From an uncultured Bacteriovoracaceae bacterium (GTDB lineage Bacteria > Bdellovibrionota > Bacteriovoracia > Bacteriovoracales > Bacteriovoracaceae): DNA of 64,000 nt. The position numbers and the translations under genes are program-made. Positions 55,288-63,403 of this stretch are shown piece after piece. The notes below the pieces were generated by a model, which was given only the letters and a program-made list of their open reading frames with translations, made no database searches and was not told the DNA's origin. Where the stretch lies: positions 1 to 64,000 of the forward strand of contig CALHLC010000022.1 of NCBI GenBank assembly GCA_938034385.1, written 5' to 3'. Numbering within the stretch: position 1 is the stretch's first letter; each line of letters starts with the position of its first letter.

Positions 55288-55590
55288 CAGTTACCTCCAT
55301 TTAATATTTTCGAGTCTTGCTACATTACGCAATCTTGCAGCTTTTTGTCAATAAGCGTTAGTTAAATGATGCTTTTAACAACCTGCGTAGTCGTGACAAT
55401 GAATATTTCCACTTTATGAGAGGTCTGCTTTTAATAAATATTAGTTTAGGATTGTAAGTAGTTTCCATAAAAAAACTCAATTTTGGTGGCATTTAGGGAT
55501 TAACACTTTAAAAAAGTCATTTGAAAATAGAGTTATCAATATTTTTTACTGGATGTAAAAAACTTAAATCTTTCTACCAAGGGGGGGCCT
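55288..55590. other. Divergent intergenic region between rpmF and a lipoprotein gene
   Basis: 303 bases. It holds the rpmF promoter candidate and, next to the lipoprotein ATG, an unusual ribosome-binding region AAGGGGGGG. Nothing else (no RNA gene, open frame or repeat) is visible. Confidence 0.55.
55323..55351 (-). promoter_or_regulatory. Promoter candidate for the rpmF-fab operon
   Basis: On the minus strand a perfect -35 TTGACA (55351-55346) is followed after 17 bases by a poor -10 (GTAATG, or TAATGT one base on), about 36 bases before the GTG of rpmF. Confidence 0.4.
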
Positions 55591-56145
55591 ATGAAAGTAA
55601 CAAATGTATTTTTTCTTTTTTTATTAAGCTTAGGATTTATGTCGTGTGGATCAAAAAATAAAACGGCCACATTGCCTAAAAATTCTCAAAATCAACTGAA
55701 TCAAATTCAAACTTTTGATCTCGCTAATCTTGAAGGTCATTATGTTGGAGAAACTAAGTATGTTGATTTTTCAACTTATCATAGTTCAATTGATTTACTT
55801 CCTGCTTTAAGCCAATCATTTCAAGCTTTTGATGATCCGACTTGTCAGGATATAAATGCTCAGAGGTTCTTAAGAAGAAATGCTCTCAGATGGAAAGACT
55901 TAGATGTTGAAATAACAAAGCACTTACTTATTCAAGGAAGTAAAGTCACATTTAAGGAAGTTATTTTATCGTACTACAACTCCGAATTAGTTGGAGTAAA
56001 GTGTAATAAATCTTTGAATGTTGGTAGAATAGAGAAAAACTTTGATAATGCTTTTATTTACTTCAGTTCCACTAAAGGGGAAACCTTAGCTTACGAAATT
56101 TACAAATCAAACGGGAAAATGATTTTAGAGAACTTAGCTAATTAA
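55591..56145 (+). CDS. Lipoprotein, unknown function, inserted between yceD and rpmF
   Basis: 184 residues with lipobox MKVTNVFFLFLLSLGFMSCGS. The mature part has GHYVGETKYVDF-type strands and two more Cys; no family recognised. It is read opposite to the surrounding operon and stands between yceD and rpmF, which are adjacent in most bacteria, so it looks like an insertion into the old operon. Confidence 0.65.
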   Translation: MKVTNVFFLFLLSLGFMSCGSKNKTATLPKNSQNQLNQIQTFDLANLEGHYVGETKYVDFSTYHSSIDLLPALSQSFQAFDDPTCQDINAQRFLRRNALRWKDLDVEITKHLLIQGSKVTFKEVILSYYNSELVGVKCNKSLNVGRIEKNFDNAFIYFSSTKGETLAYEIYKSNGKMILENLAN

Positions 56146-56176
56146 GAAACAATTTATAGCTAGGGCTCTATGAGTT

Positions 56177-56668
56177 CTAGCTATCTTCAGTGACTTTTGG
56201 AAAGAAATCATAATTAAGATAAATTTGTTCATGAAGCATAGATTTAAGGTCAAACCTTCCTCGGTCTTCATAGTAAATGTCATAAATTGCATCTTGTAGA
56301 TATGTTTCAGTTAACTCTTTATAAGCTTCATCTTCCTTAAAGCTTTCGTGAATAAATGCTGCATTAAATTTAAAATCAAGTTCTCTCTCTAGAGGTTCTA
56401 GAGTTTTTACACATCTAGTGCAATATACACTCTTTAGGTGAGACTTTATCAAGAGGGTCTGATCTAGCTTGGAATCAGAATATCTTTCTATTTCCATATG
56501 AATATTTAGTGAGCTTAATTTATCTAACTGCTCTGGAGAATATTCGGAGTTTTCATTTAGCTCCTCCAGCAGTAGGGCGACCCAATCAATGCTTTGAGTC
56601 AGGTCATATTTTCCGTCTTTATTAAAAAAGAGCTCTTTGAGGCTCGCTATAGCGGGTAAAGTTTTCAT
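56177..56668 (-). CDS. yceD: DUF177/YceD family protein
   Basis: 163 residues. The central segment LKSVYCTRCVKTLEPLERELDF is the DUF177 Cys motif, and the acidic second half (DLKSMLHEQIYLNYDFFPK) fits the family ending. YceD is linked to 23S rRNA/ribosome assembly and is normally next to rpmF. Here it reads toward rpmF but is separated by the 55591 lipoprotein gene. Confidence 0.8.
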   Translation of the reverse strand: MKTLPAIASLKELFFNKDGKYDLTQSIDWVALLLEELNENSEYSPEQLDKLSSLNIHMEIERYSDSKLDQTLLIKSHLKSVYCTRCVKTLEPLERELDFKFNAAFIHESFKEDEAYKELTETYLQDAIYDIYYEDRGRFDLKSMLHEQIYLNYDFFPKVTEDS

Positions 56669-56772
56669 AGTAAGAACTGTTTATGAAAAAATGTCACAAC
56701 TTGTCAATTAAATTCATGGAGTGGTAGAATTTAATTGATGAGAGCATGAAGCTCCCAAATATAAGGTTCATT

Positions 56773-58236
56773 ATGAATAGTATCAATCGCAATGATTACG
56801 AAATTGCTATTTTTTCTAAAGACTTGAGTTTCTGCTCAACCATGTCTAAAGAGTTGAGAGATTTTAAAGTTATAGTCCCAACAATTACTAAGCTGCCTAA
56901 AATAATTGAAAGCATAAATGATCGAAAAGTTGATTTGATTTTTATTGATTTAAATACTTTCAAAGAATGCTATCTCATCCTAGGTGCACACCCTAAAATT
57001 TTAAGTCGTTCAACATTAATCGTTATTTGTACTAGACCAGGAGAAAACATTTCCACTTCTCATGAGTTAAGTGCATCTGGATCATTTATCTATCAGATAG
57101 TAAGAATGGATGATGACTTTACTTTAAGTCTACAATCTATTCTAAATTGGGTTAAGCATAATGTGAGATCTTTAAATTTGGATCGGTCAAGAGTTCGAGA
57201 ATTAAATCTTATAAAAGAGAGATTTGAAAATACATTTAATGTATTACAAAAAAATGAAGAAGCTATCACAAAAGTAAATGAAAAGGTTTCTCAATTTGAG
57301 AATATCTCGGAGATAGTTTTAGATCTAAAAAAGAAAAATATTTATGATAAGGATAATTTCATAGTAGAGCTTTCTAAAGTTTTAAATTCTTGGTCTGATG
57401 TAACCTCTTTTAGTTATTATGCGCTTTCACCGTCAAAGACCAGTTTAACGACTCTTGAATTAGATGCATTGAAATATGTAGATCTTCCTATGGTTGAACT
57501 TGGAGACGAAGCAATTAATGGAATAGGACCAATTGCTCAAGAACAAATTTATCAAATGGCTTTTAATGAAATGGGGCTAAGGACTCTTGCTCTTCGGATC
57601 GAAGGAGTTAGTACTTATCCTGAGGTGATTTGTTTTGTTAGCTTTAAAGAAAATAAATTTGATAGTTTAGTAGAGAGTAAGAATAACTGGGATTTATTTG
57701 AGAGTTTATTAAGTTCTATTTATCGAGGTGTTTTGATTCAAGACATAGAACATGTAGAGAGTTCAGAGTTTATTACTATATGGGACGCTCTGAATATTAT
57801 GGATGAAACTGACAGTGAGGAATTTGGCTATAAATTCTTTAATATAGACCTTCTCGCTTTTAATAGATTCGTTTCAAAAAATAGGCATTTAAAATTTAAT
57901 TGGCGAAGTTTCTTTAGTGATATCTTGATAATGATTAGCCAAGAAGTTGGCTCACAATGCAAAATTACAACTTTTGGCTCAGCACAGATTTTAGTCTTGG
58001 TACCAGCTCAGAGGATAGAAGCAGAGTTTAGTGTTTTGAAAAAGGTTGTTGAATCTATTGAATATTGGAAATATTTCTCAGATACAACAGTAGTGATGCC
58101 TAGGTATGTTTACCCAAAAGTTAATTTAGTTCCTAGAAGTTCTTCTTTTTATTTAAGTAAGATTTTATTTGGAGAAGGTTCTAGATCAGAAGTAGCAAGA
58201 ATTCATGAGAATACATTCTCGTCTAAAGATTTTTAA
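56773..58236 (+). CDS. Degenerate receiver/GGDEF-like signalling protein
   Basis: About 487 residues from ATG 56773, chosen for AAGG six bases upstream (56746 is an in-frame alternative). Residues about 1-120 resemble a receiver domain (YEIAIFSKD..VDLIFIDLN..LIVICTRPG). A coiled coil follows (about 150-200) and then a mixed region. The last 130 residues (KFFNIDLLAFNRF..KITTFGSAQILVLVPA) align with a GGDEF domain in which the GGDEF loop reads FGSAQ, so no cyclase activity is expected. Both assignments are fold-level inference. The end overlaps alr by 32 bp. Confidence 0.5.
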   Translation: MNSINRNDYEIAIFSKDLSFCSTMSKELRDFKVIVPTITKLPKIIESINDRKVDLIFIDLNTFKECYLILGAHPKILSRSTLIVICTRPGENISTSHELSASGSFIYQIVRMDDDFTLSLQSILNWVKHNVRSLNLDRSRVRELNLIKERFENTFNVLQKNEEAITKVNEKVSQFENISEIVLDLKKKNIYDKDNFIVELSKVLNSWSDVTSFSYYALSPSKTSLTTLELDALKYVDLPMVELGDEAINGIGPIAQEQIYQMAFNEMGLRTLALRIEGVSTYPEVICFVSFKENKFDSLVESKNNWDLFESLLSSIYRGVLIQDIEHVESSEFITIWDALNIMDETDSEEFGYKFFNIDLLAFNRFVSKNRHLKFNWRSFFSDILIMISQEVGSQCKITTFGSAQILVLVPAQRIEAEFSVLKKVVESIEYWKYFSDTTVVMPRYVYPKVNLVPRSSSFYLSKILFGEGSRSEVARIHENTFSSKDF

Positions 58237-59317
58237 AAATCGTCTAGACCATAACTTAGAATTGATTTGTCAGAAAACTAAAGATCAAAAACTTATTTTG
58301 ATGTTAAAAGCAGATGCATATGGTCACGGGATTAAAGGTGTGGTTGAGTTTTTGAAAGACTACTCTAGGGCGATTGATTATATAGGCTTAGCTTCGCTGG
58401 GCGAAGCATTGTTTTTACAATCTCAATTCCGAGAGCTTGATTACTCTATGGTTGTATTTTCTGAAATTGGAAATTTGAAAGACTCACTTAATTCTTATGG
58501 AAAAAAGCTTATCCCAGTAATTAGTGACTTAGATGATCTTGAATGTTTTTTATCCAATCAAAACTCTAAAGAGATTCCACTTTTTTTGAAGTTCAATACT
58601 GGGATGAATAGGTTGGGATTAAATATTTCAGAGTTAGAGCAAGTAATAAATCTTTTGAAAAAATATGACAGAACTAAAATAGATCATCTACTCTCTCACT
58701 ATTCAAGCTCTTATATGGTTGATAGCTTTCAAAAAACTCAGTATCAAATATTTCAAAAATTGAATAATGAAATCAGTTCAGCTGGCATTGAGGTTCATGA
58801 ATCATCCATTGATAATAGTGGTTCTATAGAAAATAATTTAGTTGATTTAAATACTACACACTTTAGACCTGGACTCTTACTTTATGGAGCTCAATCTAGC
58901 TTTGTATCAAAAAAATTAATGCCACTGAAAGTTATTTCTGACTTAGAAACCAAAGTGATAAAAAGTCGTCCAGTTAAAAAAGGTATGAGTTATGGGTACG
59001 GGAATACTATTTTGAGTGAGAATGGATCAATGCATATTATTCCACTTGGTTATGGAGATGGAATATCGACCTTTTTTAAAGGCTTAGAGTTCATGCTAGA
59101 TGAATATAAAGCCAAGTTTATTGGTCGGGTAAATATGGATCTTAGTGCTATTTTTATACCAGGTGATCCAAGCTTAGATTTACGAGGTAAGAGTGTTCTA
59201 ATTTGGAATGAAGATATTTTAAAAATAAATAAAATAAGCAAACATTTAAAAACTCACCCATATGAAATTTTTTGTATGCTTTCTAGTCGCCTCCCAAGAG
59301 TTTATCTACTAGAATAA
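58205..59317 (+). CDS. alr: Alanine racemase
   Basis: 370 residues. It makes D-alanine for peptidoglycan. PLP Lys is in MLKADAYGHG; the catalytic Tyr lies in SYGYGNTI; RVNMDLSAI and the C-terminal ISSRLPR-like segment (LSSRLPRVYL) match the family. The start lies inside the previous gene and the stop overlaps mlaE by one base, so the four genes are translationally linked. Confidence 0.94.
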   Translation: MRIHSRLKIFKNRLDHNLELICQKTKDQKLILMLKADAYGHGIKGVVEFLKDYSRAIDYIGLASLGEALFLQSQFRELDYSMVVFSEIGNLKDSLNSYGKKLIPVISDLDDLECFLSNQNSKEIPLFLKFNTGMNRLGLNISELEQVINLLKKYDRTKIDHLLSHYSSSYMVDSFQKTQYQIFQKLNNEISSAGIEVHESSIDNSGSIENNLVDLNTTHFRPGLLLYGAQSSFVSKKLMPLKVISDLETKVIKSRPVKKGMSYGYGNTILSENGSMHIIPLGYGDGISTFFKGLEFMLDEYKAKFIGRVNMDLSAIFIPGDPSLDLRGKSVLIWNEDILKINKISKHLKTHPYEIFCMLSSRLPRVYLLE

Positions 59318-60132
59318 TGTCTATGCAAGCTGTATTGTCTCCATTTTATAAACTTTTTGAATATTTTTATGAAAGTATCATAGAGAAAGTAGAGGGTGCT
59401 GGAGACTTTGCTTTACATGTAAGTGCAATATTATACTGGACCTTCAAAAAGCCATATCGGTTTCAATTATTCGTTGATCAATTGTATTTCATTGGAAACA
59501 AGAGTTTATTTATTGTAGCTCTAACTTCTATTTTTTCAGGAATGGTTATTACTTACCAAACTTATATAGGAATGAAAGTAATGGGGGCCTATACTTTAGT
59601 TGGTCCTATTGTTGTTTTAACGATTGCTAAAGAATTAGCTCCAGTTTTCTCAGCAATCATTGTGGCAGGAAGATGTGGTGCTGCAATGGCCGCACAAATT
59701 GGAACAATGAAAGTGACAGAACAAATTGATGCTTTAGAGGTAATGGGAATTAGTAGTCGCCAATACTTAGGAGTACCAAGAGTTTGGGCCACTATGATCG
59801 CTCTTCCTTTGTTGAATTTAGTTTTTTTATTTGTAGCCAATATTGGATCATGGCTAGTAGGCGTTAAGGTTCTTGGAATTGAAGAAGCAAAATATTATTC
59901 GAAATTACATGCTTTTGTAGTCCCTAATGTTTTATGGGAAGGAATAATTAAAGCAGCTGTTTTTGGTTTCCTAGTTGGTATTATTGGAACTTACCATGGT
60001 TTTAAGGTTCAAGGTGGAGCTGAGGGAGTTGGAAAAGGTACAAACGCAGCAGTAGTTTGGGGAATGATCATTATTTTAATAATCGATTATTTTTTGACGA
60101 ACTTATTAGTACCAATTCTTTATAACATATAG
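59317..60132 (+). CDS. mlaE: MlaE-type phospholipid ABC transporter permease
   Basis: 271 residues with five to six membrane helices. The MlaE signature is clear (VGPIVVLTIAKELAPVFSA, AGRCGAAMAAQIGTMKVTEQIDAL split at 95-125). It is the membrane part of the system that moves phospholipids between the outer and inner membranes. Followed directly by mlaF and mlaD. Confidence 0.93.
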   Translation: MSMQAVLSPFYKLFEYFYESIIEKVEGAGDFALHVSAILYWTFKKPYRFQLFVDQLYFIGNKSLFIVALTSIFSGMVITYQTYIGMKVMGAYTLVGPIVVLTIAKELAPVFSAIIVAGRCGAAMAAQIGTMKVTEQIDALEVMGISSRQYLGVPRVWATMIALPLLNLVFLFVANIGSWLVGVKVLGIEEAKYYSKLHAFVVPNVLWEGIIKAAVFGFLVGIIGTYHGFKVQGGAEGVGKGTNAAVVWGMIIILIIDYFLTNLLVPILYNI

Positions 60133-60145
60133 TGTAGGAGAGTAG

Positions 60146-60895
60146 ATGGAAAGTGCAATTAGTTGCCAAAATCTTACTAAAACATTTGGTGATCATACAG
60201 TTTTAAAAAATCTCTCGATTGAAATTCCGAAAGGAAAGATCACTACTATCTTAGGATATTCAGGAGCAGGAAAATCTACTTTAATGAAACACTTTTTAGG
60301 TTTACAAAAACCTACGAAAGGTAAACTTTTAGTTTTGGATAAAAATGTAAGTGAGTTAAGTGATGATGAACTTAGAAATTTTAGAAAACAATTTGGTATG
60401 CTTTTTCAATACGCAGCTTTGTTTGATTCTTTAACTACTTATGAAAACATTGCCTTTCCTTTAATTGAATTCACTAAAATGAATAAACCCCAAATAGAAA
60501 AAAGAGTTAATGATTTGATGAGCTCAGTAGGTCTTCAAGAACAAAGTTTACATAGACTCCCGTCAGAGCTCTCGGGAGGGATGAGAAAAAGAGTTGGGCT
60601 AGCAAGAGCTTTGGCCCTCGAGCCGGATATCTTGCTTTATGATGAACCAACGACTGGGCTTGATCCAATTACAACTAAAATGGTCAATGATTTAATTATT
60701 ACAACAGGAAGAACTGAAAATACGAAAGAATTAACTTCAGTTATTATTTCCCATGATATACAGGCGACTTTAAAGATCTCTGACTATATCGCTTTTTTAG
60801 AAAAAGGAGAAATTATTGAGTTTTCTCCTACTAAAGAGTTCAAGAAAACAACTCATCCGACGATAAGAATGTTCTTGGACCTTACGACTCATTAA
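60146..60895 (+). CDS. mlaF: MlaF-type phospholipid ABC transporter ATPase
   Basis: 249 residues. Walker A GYSGAGKST, Q-loop FGMLFQYAALFDSL, signature LSGGMRKRVGLARALA, Walker B ILLYDEPTTGLDP and the switch His in IISHD are all present, so the ATPase should be active. It powers MlaE. Confidence 0.95.
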   Translation: MESAISCQNLTKTFGDHTVLKNLSIEIPKGKITTILGYSGAGKSTLMKHFLGLQKPTKGKLLVLDKNVSELSDDELRNFRKQFGMLFQYAALFDSLTTYENIAFPLIEFTKMNKPQIEKRVNDLMSSVGLQEQSLHRLPSELSGGMRKRVGLARALALEPDILLYDEPTTGLDPITTKMVNDLIITTGRTENTKELTSVIISHDIQATLKISDYIAFLEKGEIIEFSPTKEFKKTTHPTIRMFLDLTTH

Positions 60896-60944
60896 GTTAT
60901 GTTATTATAATTACTATAGTTTAAATGAATTTTAGGAGACTTTG

Positions 60945-62315
60945 TTGAAGGCATTTAAAGTTGGATTATTCAGTATTTTAGCACTCGTGTGTTGTGCGTA
61001 TATGGTGACTATGGTCACTGCTAAAAATGCATTTTTTGGTTCTTCGATGACTTACAAGGCCGTTGTGAATGATGCTGAAGGACTGTTTGAAAAAAGTCTA
61101 GTAAGAGTTGCAGGTATTGAAGGTGGGTTCATTGAAAGTATTGAACTTGTTGGTGATAGGGCCTTAATTAAATTTAAAATTCAAAAAAGATTAAAAGTTA
61201 CAAAAGATTCAAGATTAAAAATTAAATCAATTGGTTTCTTAGGGGATAGATATATAGACCTATTCTTAGGAGATCCTAGTCAAGAAAGATTAGCTGATGG
61301 GGAAGAAATAATAGTTAATGAAGGAGGTGGTCTTGACCAAGTGACTGCTTCAGCAGGAGCTAGCATGAAAGACCTTGAAGGAATCATTGGTAAAATGAAA
61401 GAAGCAATTCAAAACGAACAAACCGATAATGCGATGAAAGATATTGTTTTGGATCTAAGAAGAACTGTTAACGCTGTTGCAGCAATAACAAATGACAACC
61501 AGCAAGCTATTTCAAATGTGATGAGAAACCTTGACCAGATGACAAAGGGTATGAGTGCACAGTTTAACCCTAGAAATCCTAATTCACTAATTAATAAGAT
61601 GGCTGAATTATCGGTTGTTATTGATAATTTTAAAGACGCTTCAGAGAGTGCTAAACAAATCATGGCAAGCATCAACAGTGGGGAAGGTGTTGTTGGAAAG
61701 TTTTTGACGGATAAGGAAACGGAAGAGCAAGTTACGGATACTATTTCAAATGTTAACAAATTAGTAAGTAGAATAAATTCAGTTCAATCAGATGTTGAGA
61801 TTTATTCTGGTTATAATACTGATCATGGATCAAAAACTGAATTGAATGTTGATTTATATCCTACTCCTGAAAGATTTTATAAACTTGGTGTTGTAATGAG
61901 TAACTTTGGACCAACAACTTCTAAAAAGAAACGAACAAGTTCTACGACAGCAGGAATTACGACCGTTGTAGATGAGGAAGAACAAGAAATAGATGCCTTA
62001 AAGTTTAATGCTCAAATCGGGAGAGTTTTTCAGAATTGGGGTGTCCGTGGAGGGTTGATAGAATCCACTGGTGGGGCTGGAGTTGATTTATATATAAATA
62101 AAGCTAATGCAAAGTTAAGTGCAGATATTTATGATTTCGGAAATGATGATGGAGCTAATCTGAGGTTTACTGGTGATGTTAGGCTGTGGAATGTCTTGTA
62201 TGGAAGAGCGACATTAGAAAATACTCTGAATGAATCAAGAAGTGTGACAGTGGGAGGAGGTCTGAAAATTTCAGATGAAGACCTTGCCTCAATATTTGGG
62301 TTTTTAGCAAGGTAA
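60945..62315 (+). CDS. mlaD: MCE-domain (MlaD-like) protein with long coiled coil and C-terminal beta domain
   Basis: About 456 residues. TTG 60945 is preferred over TTG 60942 because AGGAG is then six bases away. One N-terminal membrane helix, an MCE domain (about 35-115, AEGLFEKSLVRVAGIEGG..IKSIGFLGDRYIDLFLG), a long helical region (about 130-280) and a strand-rich C-terminal domain (about 290-450) follow. E. coli MlaD has only about 183 residues; the longer form could reach further across the periplasm, as in PqiB or LetB-like proteins. mlaB and mlaC are absent here. Confidence 0.88.
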   Translation: MKAFKVGLFSILALVCCAYMVTMVTAKNAFFGSSMTYKAVVNDAEGLFEKSLVRVAGIEGGFIESIELVGDRALIKFKIQKRLKVTKDSRLKIKSIGFLGDRYIDLFLGDPSQERLADGEEIIVNEGGGLDQVTASAGASMKDLEGIIGKMKEAIQNEQTDNAMKDIVLDLRRTVNAVAAITNDNQQAISNVMRNLDQMTKGMSAQFNPRNPNSLINKMAELSVVIDNFKDASESAKQIMASINSGEGVVGKFLTDKETEEQVTDTISNVNKLVSRINSVQSDVEIYSGYNTDHGSKTELNVDLYPTPERFYKLGVVMSNFGPTTSKKKRTSSTTAGITTVVDEEEQEIDALKFNAQIGRVFQNWGVRGGLIESTGGAGVDLYINKANAKLSADIYDFGNDDGANLRFTGDVRLWNVLYGRATLENTLNESRSVTVGGGLKISDEDLASIFGFLAR

Positions 62316-62324
62316 GGACCACAA

Positions 62325-63284
62325 ATGAGTAATGTTACAAAATGGATGATTAGAACGAGAAACAATCATCTTCTTGGGCCTATTCCAAAAGAAAAATTGA
62401 TAAACCTTTTAAAAACAAACTCTTTAGATGAAGATGATGAAGTTTGCTCTGGAAACGGTTATTGGTTTAAAATTAAAGAAAAAGAATATGTTGATCGTTA
62501 CATTCATGGAGATGAAATCTTAGGATTTAATCCTGTAAGTGAGGCTCTCAGTGAGCAACGATTAAGAGAAGATCAACTTAGAAGCAATGCTCTTGATGCG
62601 ACTATAGAAAGAAGAAAAAAAGACTATAATGAAGATGACACAACTGAGATTGTTAATATTGATCAATTGCTAGAAAGGTCTGACGAGAAAAGTAAGAAGC
62701 CTGAACTTAGTTTAGATTTCAGTAATCCATTAGTTACTAATCCTTTAATTAATGATGAAGTTTTAGATCCTAAAGTAGAAGCACTAAAAGATGAAAAAAA
62801 ATTAATTATAGAAAAGTTAAATAAAGATATTCACAAAGAAGAAGTTAAAGAATCAAAAGTCTCGACTGTGCAATCAAATAAAGAATATAAGGATTTAAAA
62901 ACAAATTTAGACAAAAGTATTGTTACCCAATATCCATTTTGGAGTCGAATCATCTTTGTCAGAGTACTTCTAACTATTGCTCTCGTTTTATTAATGTTAG
63001 TTATGTATTATGGAATAAAGATAGTAGACGTCTTTTCGGTGGCATATGCTCAAGAAGTTGAAGCTCAAGAAGAAGTTATATTGGAAAGAGAGAACGAAGA
63101 AACTATTGAGTATTCAGAAATACAATTTAAACCCATTTTTTCTATATCGGGCTTTAGGTTGGAGAGCTCTCAATTGGAAGAGAAAATTGATTGCGATGAT
63201 TTATTAGATGTGGAACTGGCATACTTGGGTCGTTTCCTAAACCAAGAAAAAAATAGCAAAGAAATTTCAAAAAAAAAAGTCTAA
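62325..63284 (+). CDS. GYF_2-like membrane protein, ends just after an A10 tract
   Basis: 319 residues. Residues 5-55 (KWMIRTRNNHLLGPIPKEKLINLL..GNGYWFKIKE) match the GYF_2/DUF4339 type. A charged, mostly disordered linker follows (about 65-195), then one membrane helix (about 209-230) and an acidic segment starting AYAQEVEAQEE. The end ISKKKV is written by an A10 tract at 63269-63278. In the -1 frame an open frame continues to the window edge, so the natural product may be longer. Located nine bases after mlaD. Confidence 0.7.
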   Translation: MSNVTKWMIRTRNNHLLGPIPKEKLINLLKTNSLDEDDEVCSGNGYWFKIKEKEYVDRYIHGDEILGFNPVSEALSEQRLREDQLRSNALDATIERRKKDYNEDDTTEIVNIDQLLERSDEKSKKPELSLDFSNPLVTNPLINDEVLDPKVEALKDEKKLIIEKLNKDIHKEEVKESKVSTVQSNKEYKDLKTNLDKSIVTQYPFWSRIIFVRVLLTIALVLLMLVMYYGIKIVDVFSVAYAQEVEAQEEVILERENEETIEYSEIQFKPIFSISGFRLESSQLEEKIDCDDLLDVELAYLGRFLNQEKNSKEISKKKV

Positions 63285-63403
63285 TCCTTTGCGGAAAAAC
63301 TATTCCTACTTTCAAGGATAACTTCGTAGTTAATGATAAATTCTTAGAGATTTTTCAAGAGCAAAAGAAAGCAAAAAAAACAATCTTTGATTACCGAGCA
63401 AGT

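Noticed and set aside
28737-56145. Two lipoproteins of exactly 184 residues (28737 and 55591) with GTYVGTTQY and GHYVGETKY
   Set aside because: The shared motif lies at different positions (about 91 and 49) and the rest does not align by eye, so equal length is probably coincidence.
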